A DNA stretch of 64,000 nucleotides from Actinoplanes nipponensis (GTDB lineage: Bacteria > Actinomycetota > Actinomycetes > Mycobacteriales > Micromonosporaceae): assembly GCF_016862275.1 (NCBI RefSeq), contig NZ_BOMQ01000035.1, positions 1 through 64,000 of the forward strand, in the 5' to 3' direction. A program made the position numbers and the translations under genes. This document shows, piece after piece, positions 42,046 through 51,061 of this stretch; position 1 is the first letter of the stretch; each line of letters opens with the position of its first letter. Below the pieces are notes generated by a model. That model worked only from the letters and a program-made list of their open reading frames with translations. It had not been told where the DNA came from and did not search any database.

Positions 42046-42267
42046 CGGATCTTGCAGCAAAGGAAACAAGCAAACCCGTTCAGCTATCCAAGATCCGCGA
42101 AAATGGGCAGCCACCGGCGGATCGACACCAGCTGGCACCCGCAACTGCCCCAAACAGCAGATCTTGCTGCAAAGCGAGCAAACAAACCCGCTCCAGCTAC
42201 TCAAGATCCGCGAAGTGGACAGCCAACGACCGATCGACGCCAGCCGCGGCCGACACCCCGCCCCCGG

Positions 42268-43704
42268 TCAGATGCTGAGGTTGCTGGCCATCCCGTACAA
42301 GCCGATCACAGCGCACGCCACCGGAATGACCGCCACCACAGCAAGCGTGTCCAGCAAATCGGCCGCCCGCCCCAGGTACGGCGAGGGAGCCCGCCGGGTC
42401 CAGGTCGCCCCGGCCGCCACCACAGCCAACCCCGCCAGCAGCACAGTGACCCCCACGCCGAGCAGCACCGCCTCGCTCGCCCCCCAGAGCACGTCCACGC
42501 CCAGCGCGAATACCCCCACCAACCCCGCAGTGACCAGCGGTAGCCGCTGCCGCAGAGTGACAAACAGCCGGCAGCGCAGCAGCAACGCCGCCGCCGCCAG
42601 CGCGATCAGGATCTGGGCGGACAGATCCCCGCCCGACGCCAGCACCAGGAACGCGCCCACGCAGAGCACCGCGTGCCCGATCAGCAGGCCGGTGAGCAGC
42701 TCCTCGGTGCGGCTGACCGCGGCGAACACGCGCGCCCGGTCGGGTCGCTCACGGGCCGCGTCCAGGCCCGGGCCGTGGGCCGGGGCGCCGGTGAAGCTCT
42801 GTTCCGCCTCGCTGCCGGTGGGCAGGGTCACCGGTGGGGTGGGCATCTTGCCCAGCCGGATCGCCAGCAGCGGTAGCACGCCGATGCCGCAGACCAGGGC
42901 GGACAGCAGCACCGCGGCGGCGCCGGCGGCCGAGGTGAGCAGGGCGGCGAGCGCGGTGAGGGCGCCGAATAGGCCGGTCATGATGCCGGCGGCGAAGACC
43001 CGCAGGGACGCGGCCACGCCGACCGCGCCCAGGGCGGCGACCAGCAGCAACGCCACCGAGCCGGCCAGCAGTTCCGGGCCGCCCAGCCAGGGCAGCAATG
43101 CGATGACGCCGGCCCGGTCGCCCGAGGCGATCAGCACCGCGCCGCCGGCGAACGCGTACGGCAGCGCGCAGCCGCCCAGCACCGCACCGGCGCGCGCGTC
43201 CCCGTACGCCCGGGCGGCGGTGATGCCGGCCAGTGCGAGCAGCAGTCCCACCCCGAGGCCGAAGTACGCCGCGCCGGCCCAGGCGGGGCCGGCCGCGAGC
43301 ACCGCGAGCAGGCCGATGGCCAGCAGCACCGTGCTGCCGGCCAGCGTGGCCGTACGGGTGGAGGCCGGCGACCAGACCGTGCCGCGGCGCCGGGCGCCCT
43401 CGGCGATCGCCTCGACGACGTCGTCGTACTCCAGCTCGGGCCAGTTGTCCCGGGCCGGCACCAGGTGCAGCACCTCGCCGTCGCGCACACCCTGCGGAAA
43501 GAGACCCTGGGCGGTCGCCAGCGCGACGCCGTCGGTGCGGCGCAGCAGCCAGCCGCCGTGCTTCTCGCCGTCGTCGGCCAGGCCCTCGCCGGCGTGCCTG
43601 AGCACCTCGGGGAGCAGCTCGGCCAGGGGGACGTGCTCCGGCAGCGCCACGTCGACGCGGCGTTGCGGGGCGCTGATCGTGACGCGTGCCAGCCCGACGG
43701 TCAT
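42268..43704 (-). CDS. eccD: Type VII secretion membrane protein EccD
   Basis: The roughly 478-residue protein has the EccD layout: an N-terminal ubiquitin-like domain (VTISAPQRRVDVALPEHVPLAELLP, then LHLVPARDNWPELEYDD) followed by about eleven membrane helices ending VIGLYGMASNLSI. In ESX systems EccD forms the inner-membrane vestibule around EccC. ATG 43704 (MTVGLARV) fits the domain start but lacks a clear ribosome binding site; an ATG at 43782 is in frame. It is divergent from eccC across a 191-bp shared upstream region, unlike the collinear ESX loci of mycobacteria. Confidence 0.88.
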   Translation of the reverse strand: MTVGLARVTISAPQRRVDVALPEHVPLAELLPEVLRHAGEGLADDGEKHGGWLLRRTDGVALATAQGLFPQGVRDGEVLHLVPARDNWPELEYDDVVEAIAEGARRRGTVWSPASTRTATLAGSTVLLAIGLLAVLAAGPAWAGAAYFGLGVGLLLALAGITAARAYGDARAGAVLGGCALPYAFAGGAVLIASGDRAGVIALLPWLGGPELLAGSVALLLVAALGAVGVAASLRVFAAGIMTGLFGALTALAALLTSAAGAAAVLLSALVCGIGVLPLLAIRLGKMPTPPVTLPTGSEAEQSFTGAPAHGPGLDAARERPDRARVFAAVSRTEELLTGLLIGHAVLCVGAFLVLASGGDLSAQILIALAAAALLLRCRLFVTLRQRLPLVTAGLVGVFALGVDVLWGASEAVLLGVGVTVLLAGLAVVAAGATWTRRAPSPYLGRAADLLDTLAVVAVIPVACAVIGLYGMASNLSI

Positions 43705-43895
43705 GACCGCGTCCGGTGTTTCATGCCGTATTTCCCATCGATGGTGACGAGGCTGCGGAACTGAGGGGACTTTACCTACCATGAGCCCTGCGCGGGGACC
43801 GGTCACGGGCACCGCGGACGGGGCGAGCCGCCACCCGCCGATGTGGACCAAAGCCACAAAGACGTGTGGTTGCGGATGAAAGGGAAATACTCGGT

Positions 43896-46800
43896 ATGAG
43901 CACGGTGGTGATCAAGCGGGCTGCCCGGCGGCCCGCGCCGGAGATCCCGACCGGCGAGCTCGCCGTCGATCCGCCCCCGGAGATCCCCCAGGCGGTCGGC
44001 GGCCGCTGGACGCAGGCGATGATGGTGCTGCCGATGCTCGGCGGCTCGGTCGCGATGGCCATGATGATGGGCCGCGGTGGCGGCGGCGCCTTCTCCTATG
44101 TGGTCGGCGGCCTGTTCGGCGTCTCGTCGCTGGCCATGCTGGCCACCTCCATCGGCGGCAGCGGCGGCCCCAAGAAGGCCGAGATGATGGCCGCCCGGCG
44201 CGAGTATCTGCGGCATCTGTCCGGTCTGCGCCGGCGGGTCCGCGACACCGCGAGCCGGCAGCGGGTCGGCCTGTTCTACCGCCACCCCGACCCGCAGCAG
44301 CTCTGGTCCACCGCGGAGAGCCACCGGGTCTGGGAACGCCGGTCGGCCGACCCCGACTTCGGCGTCGTGCGGCTCGCCGTCGGCCCGCAGACGCTGGCCA
44401 CGCCGCTCATCCCGCCGGTCACCCGCCCGCTGGAGGACCTCGAGCCGATGACGGCCGGCGCGCTGCGCCGCTTCCTGGACGCGTACTCCGTCGTCCCGGA
44501 TCTGCCCGTCGCGGTCTCGCTGCGCGGCTTCGCCCGGGTCTTCATGCGCGGCCAGGGCCCCACCGGCGAGGCCGACGCGCGCGCCCTGACCCGGGCCGTG
44601 CTGGCCCAGCTCGCGGTCTTCCACGCCCCGGACGACCTGATCATCGCCGTGTGCGCCGGCCCCGAGCGGCGGGCGATGTGGGAGTGGGTCAAGTGGCTGC
44701 CGCACAACCTGCACCCCTCCCGGACCGACCGGCTCGGCCAGGTGCGGCTCGTCGCGAGCGCCGGGCCCGACCTGGAGAAGCTGCTCGAGGACGTGATCGG
44801 CAACCGGCCGCGGTTCAACCCGGCCGGCGCCGGCGGCAGCCTGCCGCACGTGGTGATCGTGCTGGACGGCGCCGACCTGAAGGGCGCGACCCAGCTCGAC
44901 GACGGCATCGACGGCGTCACGGTGCTGGACCTCGACGACGTGCCGCCCCGGCTGCTGGACCGCTCGCTGCTGGTGCTCGAGGTCCGGCCGGGTGACGGAC
45001 GGCACGAGCTGCACACGTACGCGATGGACCACGCCGCCGACGTCGGCACGCCGGACCGGCTCAGCGAGGCCGAGGCCGAGGCCGTGGCCCGCCGGCTCGC
45101 CCCGTTGCGGCTGGCCGCGATGTCGCGGTCCGCCGACACTCCGCTGGCCGCCGAAATGGGCCTGGCCGAGCTGCTCAACCTCGGCGACCCGGACTCGTTC
45201 AGCGTCGCCCAGGCCTGGCTGCCCCGGCCCAACCGCGACAAGCTGCGGGTGCCGATCGGTCTGGGCGCCGACGGCGGCGCGATCGAGCTCGACCTCAAGG
45301 AGTCCGCACAGGACGGCATGGGCCCGCACGGCCTGCTCATCGGGGCCACCGGCTCCGGCAAGTCCGAGCTGCTGCGCACGCTGGTGCTCGCCCTGGCCGC
45401 CACCCACTCGTCCGAGACGCTCAACTTCGTGCTCGTCGACTTCAAGGGCGGCGCGACCTTCAGCTCGCTGGACCGGCTGCCGCACACCGCCGCGGTGATC
45501 ACCAACCTCGCCGACGAGCTGCCCCTGGTCGACCGCATGGTGGACGCCATCGACGGCGAGCTGCTCCGCCGCCAGGAGCTGCTCCGCCGGGCCGGCAACT
45601 TCGCCAGCCTGCGCGACTACGAGAAGGCCCGGGCCGGTGGCGCGGCGCTGTCGCCGCTGCCGTCGCTGCTGGTCATCTGCGACGAGTTCTCCGAGCTGCT
45701 GTCGGCCAAGCCCGACTTCATCGACCTGTTCGTCCAGATCGGACGGTTGGGCCGCTCGCTCGGCGTGCACCTGCTGCTGGCCAGCCAGCGGCTCGAGGAG
45801 GGCCGGCTGCGCGGGCTGGACACCCATCTGTCGTACCGGATCGGGCTGCGGACCTTCTCGGCGCTGGAGTCGCGGGCGGTGCTCGGCGTGCCGGACGCGT
45901 ACGAGCTGCCGCGCTCGCCCGGCCACGGCTACCTCAAGTTCGGCACCGAGCCGCTGGTGCGGTTCAAGGCCGCGTACGTGTCGGGAACCTTCCGCAAGGC
46001 CGGCAGCGGCGGCCCCGGCGCGGCCAAGGACGGCTCGGCGCCGCAGGTGCTGTCCTACTCCACCCACTACGTGCCGGCGCCCAAGCCGGTGCAGCCGGTC
46101 AAGCCCGCGCCCGAGGAGACCCCGGCCGGCGAGAGCCTGCTCGACGTCATGGTGGCCCGGCTCAACGGCCAGGGCCCGCCGGCCCACCAGGTGTGGCTGC
46201 CCCCGCTCAACCAGTCGCCCGCCCTCGACGAGCTGCTCGGGCCGGTGACCGTGGACCCGGTGCGCGGGCTGGCCTTCGCCAACCCCGAGCTGCACGGCGC
46301 CCTGCAGGTGCCGATCGCGCTCATCGACAAGCCGCGCGAGCAGGTCCGCGACGTCATGTGGCTGCAGCTGGGCGGAGGCGCCGGGCACGTCGCCGTGGTC
46401 GGCGGCGCGCAGTCCGGCAAGTCGACCGCGCTGCGCTCGCTGATCTGCGGGCTCGCGCTCACCCACACCCCGGCCGAGGTACAGGTCTACTGCCTCGACT
46501 TCGGCGGCGGCTCGCTCGGCACGCTCAAGGACCTGCCGCACGTCGGCGGGGTCTACGGGCGGCTCGACTCGGTGGGCGTACGGCGGACCGTGGGCGAGGT
46601 GTCCACCCTGCTGGCCGCCCGCGAGGCCCGCTTCGGCGAGCTGGGCATCGACTCGATGGCGTCGTACCGGCGGCGCCGGGCGGCCCGGGCCGGGCTCAAC
46701 AACGGCGCCGACACCGACCCGTTCGGCGACGTGTTCCTGGTGATCGACGGCTGGACCACGCTGCGCAAGGACTACGACGAGCTCGAGGGCGTGATCACCG

Positions 46801-47873
46801 ACATCGCCACCCGCGGCCTCTCGTACGGCATCCACGTGGTCGCCAGCGCCCCGCGCTGGATGGACTACCGCCCGGCGATCCGCGACCTCTTCGGCTCCCG
46901 CGTCGAGCTGCGCCTCGGCGACCCGACCGACTCGATGGTCAACCGGCGCGCCGCGGTCACCGTGCCGGAGAAGGCCGGCCGCGGCATCGTCGAGCACCCC
47001 ACGGACAAGAACAAGAGCCTGCACCTGCTGACCGTGCGCCCCGAGCTGAGCGGCGCCGGCGAGACGGCCGAGCTGGTCAAGATGATCGCGACCAACTGGA
47101 CCGGGCCGGTGGCGCCGCGGGTGCGCCTGCTGCCGCCGTCGCTGCCGTACGCGAGCATCGACCTGGACCGGTCCACCGGCCTGCGCCTGCCGATCGGCAT
47201 CGCCGAATCGGACCTGCAGCCGGTGGAGATCGACTTCGCCGGTGACCCGCACTTCCTGCTGTTCGGCGACGCCGAGTGCGGCAAGTCGTCGTTCCTGCGG
47301 GCGCTGGCCACCACCGTGATGCGCCGGTTCCGGCCCGAGGAGGCCCGGCTCATCCTGGTCGACTACCGGCGCAGCCTCATGGACCTGCCCGAGTCCGAGC
47401 ACCGGATCGGCTACGGCATCCAGGCCGCGAAGACGCTGGAGCTGATGGAGTCCGTCGCGGGCTACATGCAGCGCCGCCTGCCCGGTCCGGACGTCACCGC
47501 CCAGCAGCTGCGGGAACGGTCGTGGTGGCAGGGGCCGGAGCTGTTCGTGCTGGTCGACGACTACGACCTGGTCTCCTCCGGGCCGAGCAACCCGCTCCAG
47601 CCGATCCTGGAGTACCTGCCCCAGGCCCGCGACGTCGGCCTGCACCTGATCGTCACGCGCCGCGCCGGCGGGGCCAGCCGGGCCATGTACGACCCGGTCA
47701 TCCAGCGGCTGCGCGAGCTGTCGTCGCCGGGCCTGGTGATGTCCGGGCCCAGCGACGAGGGCGCGCTCATCGGCCCGATCCGGCCGACGCTGATGCCACC
47801 TGGGCGTGGTCGCTTGATGACGCGGCGTGAGGGTGTCCGGCTCATCCAGCTCTCCCATCTGCCGCCGTACTGA
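43896..47873 (+). CDS. eccC: Type VII secretion ATPase EccC (fused three-domain form)
   Basis: The roughly 1325-residue protein has two N-terminal membrane helices (residues about 38-90) and three FtsK/SpoIIIE ATPase domains. Their P-loops are GATGSGKSELLRTL (near 482), GGAQSGKSTALRSL (near 836) and GDAECGKSSFLRAL (near 1123). Aspartate-rich Walker B-like segments include SLLVICDEFSELL and LFVLVDDYDLV. EccC is the motor that binds secreted substrates. A GAAAGGGAAA lies upstream of ATG 43896. No EsxA/B-type substrate gene is in the window. Confidence 0.95.
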   Translation: MSTVVIKRAARRPAPEIPTGELAVDPPPEIPQAVGGRWTQAMMVLPMLGGSVAMAMMMGRGGGGAFSYVVGGLFGVSSLAMLATSIGGSGGPKKAEMMAARREYLRHLSGLRRRVRDTASRQRVGLFYRHPDPQQLWSTAESHRVWERRSADPDFGVVRLAVGPQTLATPLIPPVTRPLEDLEPMTAGALRRFLDAYSVVPDLPVAVSLRGFARVFMRGQGPTGEADARALTRAVLAQLAVFHAPDDLIIAVCAGPERRAMWEWVKWLPHNLHPSRTDRLGQVRLVASAGPDLEKLLEDVIGNRPRFNPAGAGGSLPHVVIVLDGADLKGATQLDDGIDGVTVLDLDDVPPRLLDRSLLVLEVRPGDGRHELHTYAMDHAADVGTPDRLSEAEAEAVARRLAPLRLAAMSRSADTPLAAEMGLAELLNLGDPDSFSVAQAWLPRPNRDKLRVPIGLGADGGAIELDLKESAQDGMGPHGLLIGATGSGKSELLRTLVLALAATHSSETLNFVLVDFKGGATFSSLDRLPHTAAVITNLADELPLVDRMVDAIDGELLRRQELLRRAGNFASLRDYEKARAGGAALSPLPSLLVICDEFSELLSAKPDFIDLFVQIGRLGRSLGVHLLLASQRLEEGRLRGLDTHLSYRIGLRTFSALESRAVLGVPDAYELPRSPGHGYLKFGTEPLVRFKAAYVSGTFRKAGSGGPGAAKDGSAPQVLSYSTHYVPAPKPVQPVKPAPEETPAGESLLDVMVARLNGQGPPAHQVWLPPLNQSPALDELLGPVTVDPVRGLAFANPELHGALQVPIALIDKPREQVRDVMWLQLGGGAGHVAVVGGAQSGKSTALRSLICGLALTHTPAEVQVYCLDFGGGSLGTLKDLPHVGGVYGRLDSVGVRRTVGEVSTLLAAREARFGELGIDSMASYRRRRAARAGLNNGADTDPFGDVFLVIDGWTTLRKDYDELEGVITDIATRGLSYGIHVVASAPRWMDYRPAIRDLFGSRVELRLGDPTDSMVNRRAAVTVPEKAGRGIVEHPTDKNKSLHLLTVRPELSGAGETAELVKMIATNWTGPVAPRVRLLPPSLPYASIDLDRSTGLRLPIGIAESDLQPVEIDFAGDPHFLLFGDAECGKSSFLRALATTVMRRFRPEEARLILVDYRRSLMDLPESEHRIGYGIQAAKTLELMESVAGYMQRRLPGPDVTAQQLRERSWWQGPELFVLVDDYDLVSSGPSNPLQPILEYLPQARDVGLHLIVTRRAGGASRAMYDPVIQRLRELSSPGLVMSGPSDEGALIGPIRPTLMPPGRGRLMTRREGVRLIQLSHLPPY

Positions 47874-48054
47874 GCCCGCGACCAGCACCGCCGCACCAGC
47901 GGTGCGATCCGCATCGACAGACCCCAGCGACAACGCTCGGATTCGGAGTAATCTCCCAGCATCGACCGTCCATCATCAGAATGGTCATGCCGCCAGTGAG
48001 CGCTGTGAGCGAAGCACCGCGTGCGTCCCGCCCATCGAGGCGCGACGCTGCCGT

Positions 48055-49383
48055 ATGCCGCCGGGCCTGCGACGGTGCCCGTTGCTGAACGTCCGGCACC
48101 TGCCCGCCCGGCTCGCCGCCGCCACCGCCGCCGCGGGTCTGTGCACCGGCCTCAGCGGCGTGCCCGCCCTGGCGGCCGAGCCCGACATCCGGCCGGCGGC
48201 CACCTCCGCGGCCCCGCTCGCCTTCGCTTCCCCGCTCACCGAGCCGGAGCCGCTGCTCGGCGACTCCGTGCGCGCGGAGCAATGGCACATCAAGACGCTG
48301 AACCTGGCCGGCGCCTGGACCTACGCGTCCGGCGCGGGCATCACCGTCGCCGTGATCGACTCCGGCGTCGACGCCGGCCACAAGGACCTGCAGGGCCAGG
48401 TGCTGCCGGGCCTCGACCTGGTCGACTCCGGCGGCGACGGCGACACCGACCTGGTCGGGCACGGCACCACGGTCTCCGCGATCATCGCGGGCCGCAGCGA
48501 CGACGCCGCCGGCGTGGTGGGCATCGCCCCCAAGGCCAAGATCCTTCCGGTACGCGTGCTGGACCGCGAGAACCGCTACGACGACGCCCTGATCGTCGCC
48601 AAGGGCGTGCGCTGGGCCGTCGACCACGGCGCCCGGGTCATCAACCTCTCCCTCGGCGGCAACGGCAGCAGCCCGGCCCTGGCGGCGGCCCTCGACTACG
48701 CGTTCGCCAAGGACGTGGTCGTGGTGGCGTGCACCGGCAACGCGAGCGCCTCCGCGTCCTCGGGGGTTTGGTATCCGGCCCGCGAGCCCGGCGTGATCGC
48801 GGTGGCGGGCATGGAGAAGGACGGCGACGTGCTGTGGTCGGGCTCGATCACGGGCAAGGAGACGGTGGTGACGGCCCCGGCCACCCAGCTCGTCGGCGCC
48901 CGCCCGGGCGGCTACTGGCGGGTCCAGGGCACCAGCTTCGCGGCGCCGATGGTCTCCGGCACGGCGGCGCTGGTCCGTTCCCGCTGGCCCACGATGTCGG
49001 CGGCCGAGGTGGTCAACCGCATCATCAAGACCGCCCAGGACCGCGGCCCGGCCGGCCGCGACGGCCAGTACGGCTACGGCCTGGTCAACCCGACCGGCGC
49101 GCTGACCAGCGAGATCCCGACGGTGCTGCGCAACCCGCTGGACACGACCGCCTCGCCGGGCATCGCCGGCTTCGGCAACGCCCCGGCCTCGGGCCAGGCC
49201 CAGTCGGCGCCGGACAACGCCGTGGTCGGCGCCCGCCTCCCCGGCGCGCACGGCACGGCGGCCCGGGCGGGCGACACGGCGCCGCCGGCCTCGCGGCACG
49301 GCTGGTGGGCGGCGGGGCTGCTGTTCCTGGCCTCGGTGGTGGCGACGGTGCTGACCGTCCGGCGGTTCGCCCACCTGGCCTGA
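48055..49383 (+). CDS. mycP: Type VII secretion mycosin (subtilisin-like serine protease)
   Basis: The roughly 442-residue protein has a signal peptide (LPARLAAATAAAGLCTGLSG), the S8 catalytic triad in VAVIDSGVDAGH, VGHGTTVSAIIAG and QGTSFAAPMVSGTAAL, and a C-terminal membrane anchor (GWWAAGLLFLASVVATVLTVRRF). Mycosins act outside the membrane to stabilise and regulate the ESX complex. It follows eccC on the same strand after 181 bp. ATG 48055 is preferred; the frame is open further upstream. Confidence 0.92.
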   Translation: MPPGLRRCPLLNVRHLPARLAAATAAAGLCTGLSGVPALAAEPDIRPAATSAAPLAFASPLTEPEPLLGDSVRAEQWHIKTLNLAGAWTYASGAGITVAVIDSGVDAGHKDLQGQVLPGLDLVDSGGDGDTDLVGHGTTVSAIIAGRSDDAAGVVGIAPKAKILPVRVLDRENRYDDALIVAKGVRWAVDHGARVINLSLGGNGSSPALAAALDYAFAKDVVVVACTGNASASASSGVWYPAREPGVIAVAGMEKDGDVLWSGSITGKETVVTAPATQLVGARPGGYWRVQGTSFAAPMVSGTAALVRSRWPTMSAAEVVNRIIKTAQDRGPAGRDGQYGYGLVNPTGALTSEIPTVLRNPLDTTASPGIAGFGNAPASGQAQSAPDNAVVGARLPGAHGTAARAGDTAPPASRHGWWAAGLLFLASVVATVLTVRRFAHLA

Positions 49384-49455
49384 GCCGGTCGCCGCGACCC
49401 GTCCGGGCGCGGGCCGCCCGGGACAAGCCGGTCAGCCGGCGGGCGCAGCAGCCGG

Positions 49456-49833
49456 TCAGTCGTTCAGGGTCCCGTCGGGGCGGTCCACGCCGGCAATACC
49501 GCGCGCCTCCTCCTCCCCCTCCGCCGGCGTCGCGAAGGCCGCGACCGTCCGCCCGAAGAGCCCGTTCACGATCCCGCAGGAGCGGCACACGAAGTCGTCG
49601 TCCAGGGGCCCGGCACAGTGCGCACACCGGCCCCGGTCCCGCGGGTCGTGATAACCGCGCAGCGCCTCCGTCAGGGCCCGGGCCACCGGCGCCCGCAGCG
49701 GGAGCCGCTCGGTCGCGCCGGCCAGGCCCAGCGTCAGCTCGCCGACCAGCGGCGCCTCCGGGTCCAGCTCGTCGAGGCGGGCCACGAACTCGCGGAGGGC
49801 GGCCAGGACATCGGCGGAGGGCGGCGTCGGCAT
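49456..49833 (-). CDS. Small zinc-ribbon-like hypothetical protein
   Basis: The 125-residue protein has an N-terminal helical half (ADVLAALREFVARLDELDPE) and a putative zinc ribbon, CAHCAGPLDDDFVCRSCG, with two CxxC pairs. The C-terminus is acidic. No membrane segment is seen. It lies 27 bases upstream of marP... on the same strand its stop side faces mycP convergently. Function unknown; a metal-binding or nucleic-acid-binding role is possible. Confidence 0.68.
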   Translation of the reverse strand: MPTPPSADVLAALREFVARLDELDPEAPLVGELTLGLAGATERLPLRAPVARALTEALRGYHDPRDRGRCAHCAGPLDDDFVCRSCGIVNGLFGRTVAAFATPAEGEEEARGIAGVDRPDGTLND

Positions 49834-49860
49834 GCCAGCGACCCTAGCGGGCCGGGAGCC

Positions 49861-51039
49861 TCACGCGCAGTCGCCGGTCTTGACGCCGCGGGTGCGTTCC
49901 GCGCCGAGCCGGGCGGTCCCGGACGCCTCGGCCGCCGTCAGCGCGAAACCCACCGTCTGGTCGTCGGCCGCCGCCGCGAAGATGACGCCGAGCACGTCGC
50001 CGTTCGGCGCCACCAGCGGGCCGCCCGAGTTGCCGCTGCGGACCTTCGCGTAGATCGTGTAGATCTCCCGGGTCACGTCGCCCGAGTCGTAGATGTCCGG
50101 GCCGGTGATGTTGCTGACCTCGCGCACCCGGGCCGACTGCGCGTCGTACGGGCCGTCCAGCGGGTAGCCCAGCACGACCGCATTGGCGCCCGTGCCGGCC
50201 GGCTTCTCCACGAACGGCATCACCGGCGCGCGCAGGCCCGGCACGTAGATGACCGCCAGGTCGCGTTCCGGGTCGTACACCACGACCTTGCCGTCCAGCC
50301 GGTCGTTGGTCGTCTCCACCTGCACGTTGCGGGTGCCCGCCACCACGTGCGCGTTGGTCATGATGCGCTCGTCGGCGTAGACGAAGCCCGAGCCCTCGAT
50401 GCGGCGCGAGCAGCTCGGCGCGGTGCCGAGCACCTTGATGACCGACTTGCGGGAGTTGACCACCACCTGGGACCTGGCCAGCTTGGGGTCGGGCGCGGCC
50501 ACCTCGCGGGCGTTGGTGCGGGCCAGGCCGCCGAAGACGTCCGGGAAGCCGTTGGTGTTCAGCGACTCCCGCAGCCCGGCCGAGAGCGCCTGGGCCTGCT
50601 CCGGCATCAGCGAGTTGATGCCGTTCAGCACCGCGCTGCTGCGCACCTGCTTGTTGATCCCCGGGAACGGCGTCGAACCCAGCGGCACGGCGATCAGCCA
50701 GGCGACCAGCAGCACGGCGACGAGCGAGACCACCGCGCCGCCCGCGTCGTCGAGGCGCTGCACCGGCGGGCTGCTGATCGAGCGGCGCAGCCGGGTGCCC
50801 AGCCAGCCGGCCAGGGTCTGCCCGAGCACGGCCAGCGCGAAGATCGCCACCAGGGAGACGACCAGCCGGACCGTGCCGTCCGCGAACTGGTTGGCGATCA
50901 GCGGGCCGACCTGGAGCCCGATCAGCACGCCGCTGAAGAAGCCGCCGAAGGACAGCGCGCCGATGACGAAACCCTGCCGGTAGCCGCTGATCGCGAAGAC
51001 CAGCATGAGCAGGATCAGGATTCCATCGACCACAAGCAC
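49861..51039 (-). CDS. marP: MarP-like periplasmic serine protease
   Basis: The 392-residue protein has a four-helix CvpA-type membrane domain (GILILLMLVFAISGYRQGF onward) and an external trypsin-like domain. The catalytic triad is visible: His in MTNAHVVAG (near 229), Asp in DPERDLAVI (near 259) and Ser in RSGNSGGPL (near 337). Two Cys (SCSRR and the C-terminal GDCA) could form a regulatory disulfide. In M. tuberculosis the homologue (Rv3671c) is needed for acid resistance and activates a wall hydrolase. GTG 51039 is one of several close starts. Confidence 0.92.
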   Translation of the reverse strand: MLVVDGILILLMLVFAISGYRQGFVIGALSFGGFFSGVLIGLQVGPLIANQFADGTVRLVVSLVAIFALAVLGQTLAGWLGTRLRRSISSPPVQRLDDAGGAVVSLVAVLLVAWLIAVPLGSTPFPGINKQVRSSAVLNGINSLMPEQAQALSAGLRESLNTNGFPDVFGGLARTNAREVAAPDPKLARSQVVVNSRKSVIKVLGTAPSCSRRIEGSGFVYADERIMTNAHVVAGTRNVQVETTNDRLDGKVVVYDPERDLAVIYVPGLRAPVMPFVEKPAGTGANAVVLGYPLDGPYDAQSARVREVSNITGPDIYDSGDVTREIYTIYAKVRSGNSGGPLVAPNGDVLGVIFAAAADDQTVGFALTAAEASGTARLGAERTRGVKTGDCA

Positions 51040-51061
51040 TCGCTAAGAGTAGAAGTAACGG

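Larger units (their letters stand above)
40927..42209. repeat. Six copies of a roughly 51-bp palindrome-bounded element
   Basis: Copies are at 40927-40977, 41358-41408, 41598-41648, 41902-41952, 42047-42096 and 42159-42209, all in one orientation. Each runs from (G/A)GATCTTG to CAAGATCC, and in the best copies the arms extend to GCGGATCTTG/CAAGATCCGC, a perfect 10-bp stem. The interior keeps a CTCGCTCCAGCT-like block before the right arm. Copy 2 has an inner stem AGCAC/GTGCT. Most copies are preceded by CAA(A/G)GACAGC or ACAGC. After the first three a longer similarity continues (GACATCGACCG, AGGTTGCC, CAGC-rich). Function unknown. Confidence 0.88.
40647..42267. other. Repeat-rich region with no convincing gene
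   Basis: These 1.6 kb between ppa and eccD hold at least five repeat types and no frame with normal actinobacterial third-position GC. Open frames on both strands exist only because the repeats lack stops. They translate to repetitive Arg/Ser/Ala strings. Base composition falls toward A in the right half. Individual repeats are listed separately. Confidence 0.75.

Noticed and set aside
40927-42209. Integron attC sites
   Set aside because: The palindromes lack the conserved R boxes of attC, no cassette genes lie between them and no integrase is seen.
43803-47933. 1376-codon open frame on the minus strand opposite eccC
   Set aside because: Same artefact of extreme GC3; the plus strand clearly encodes EccC with three P-loops.
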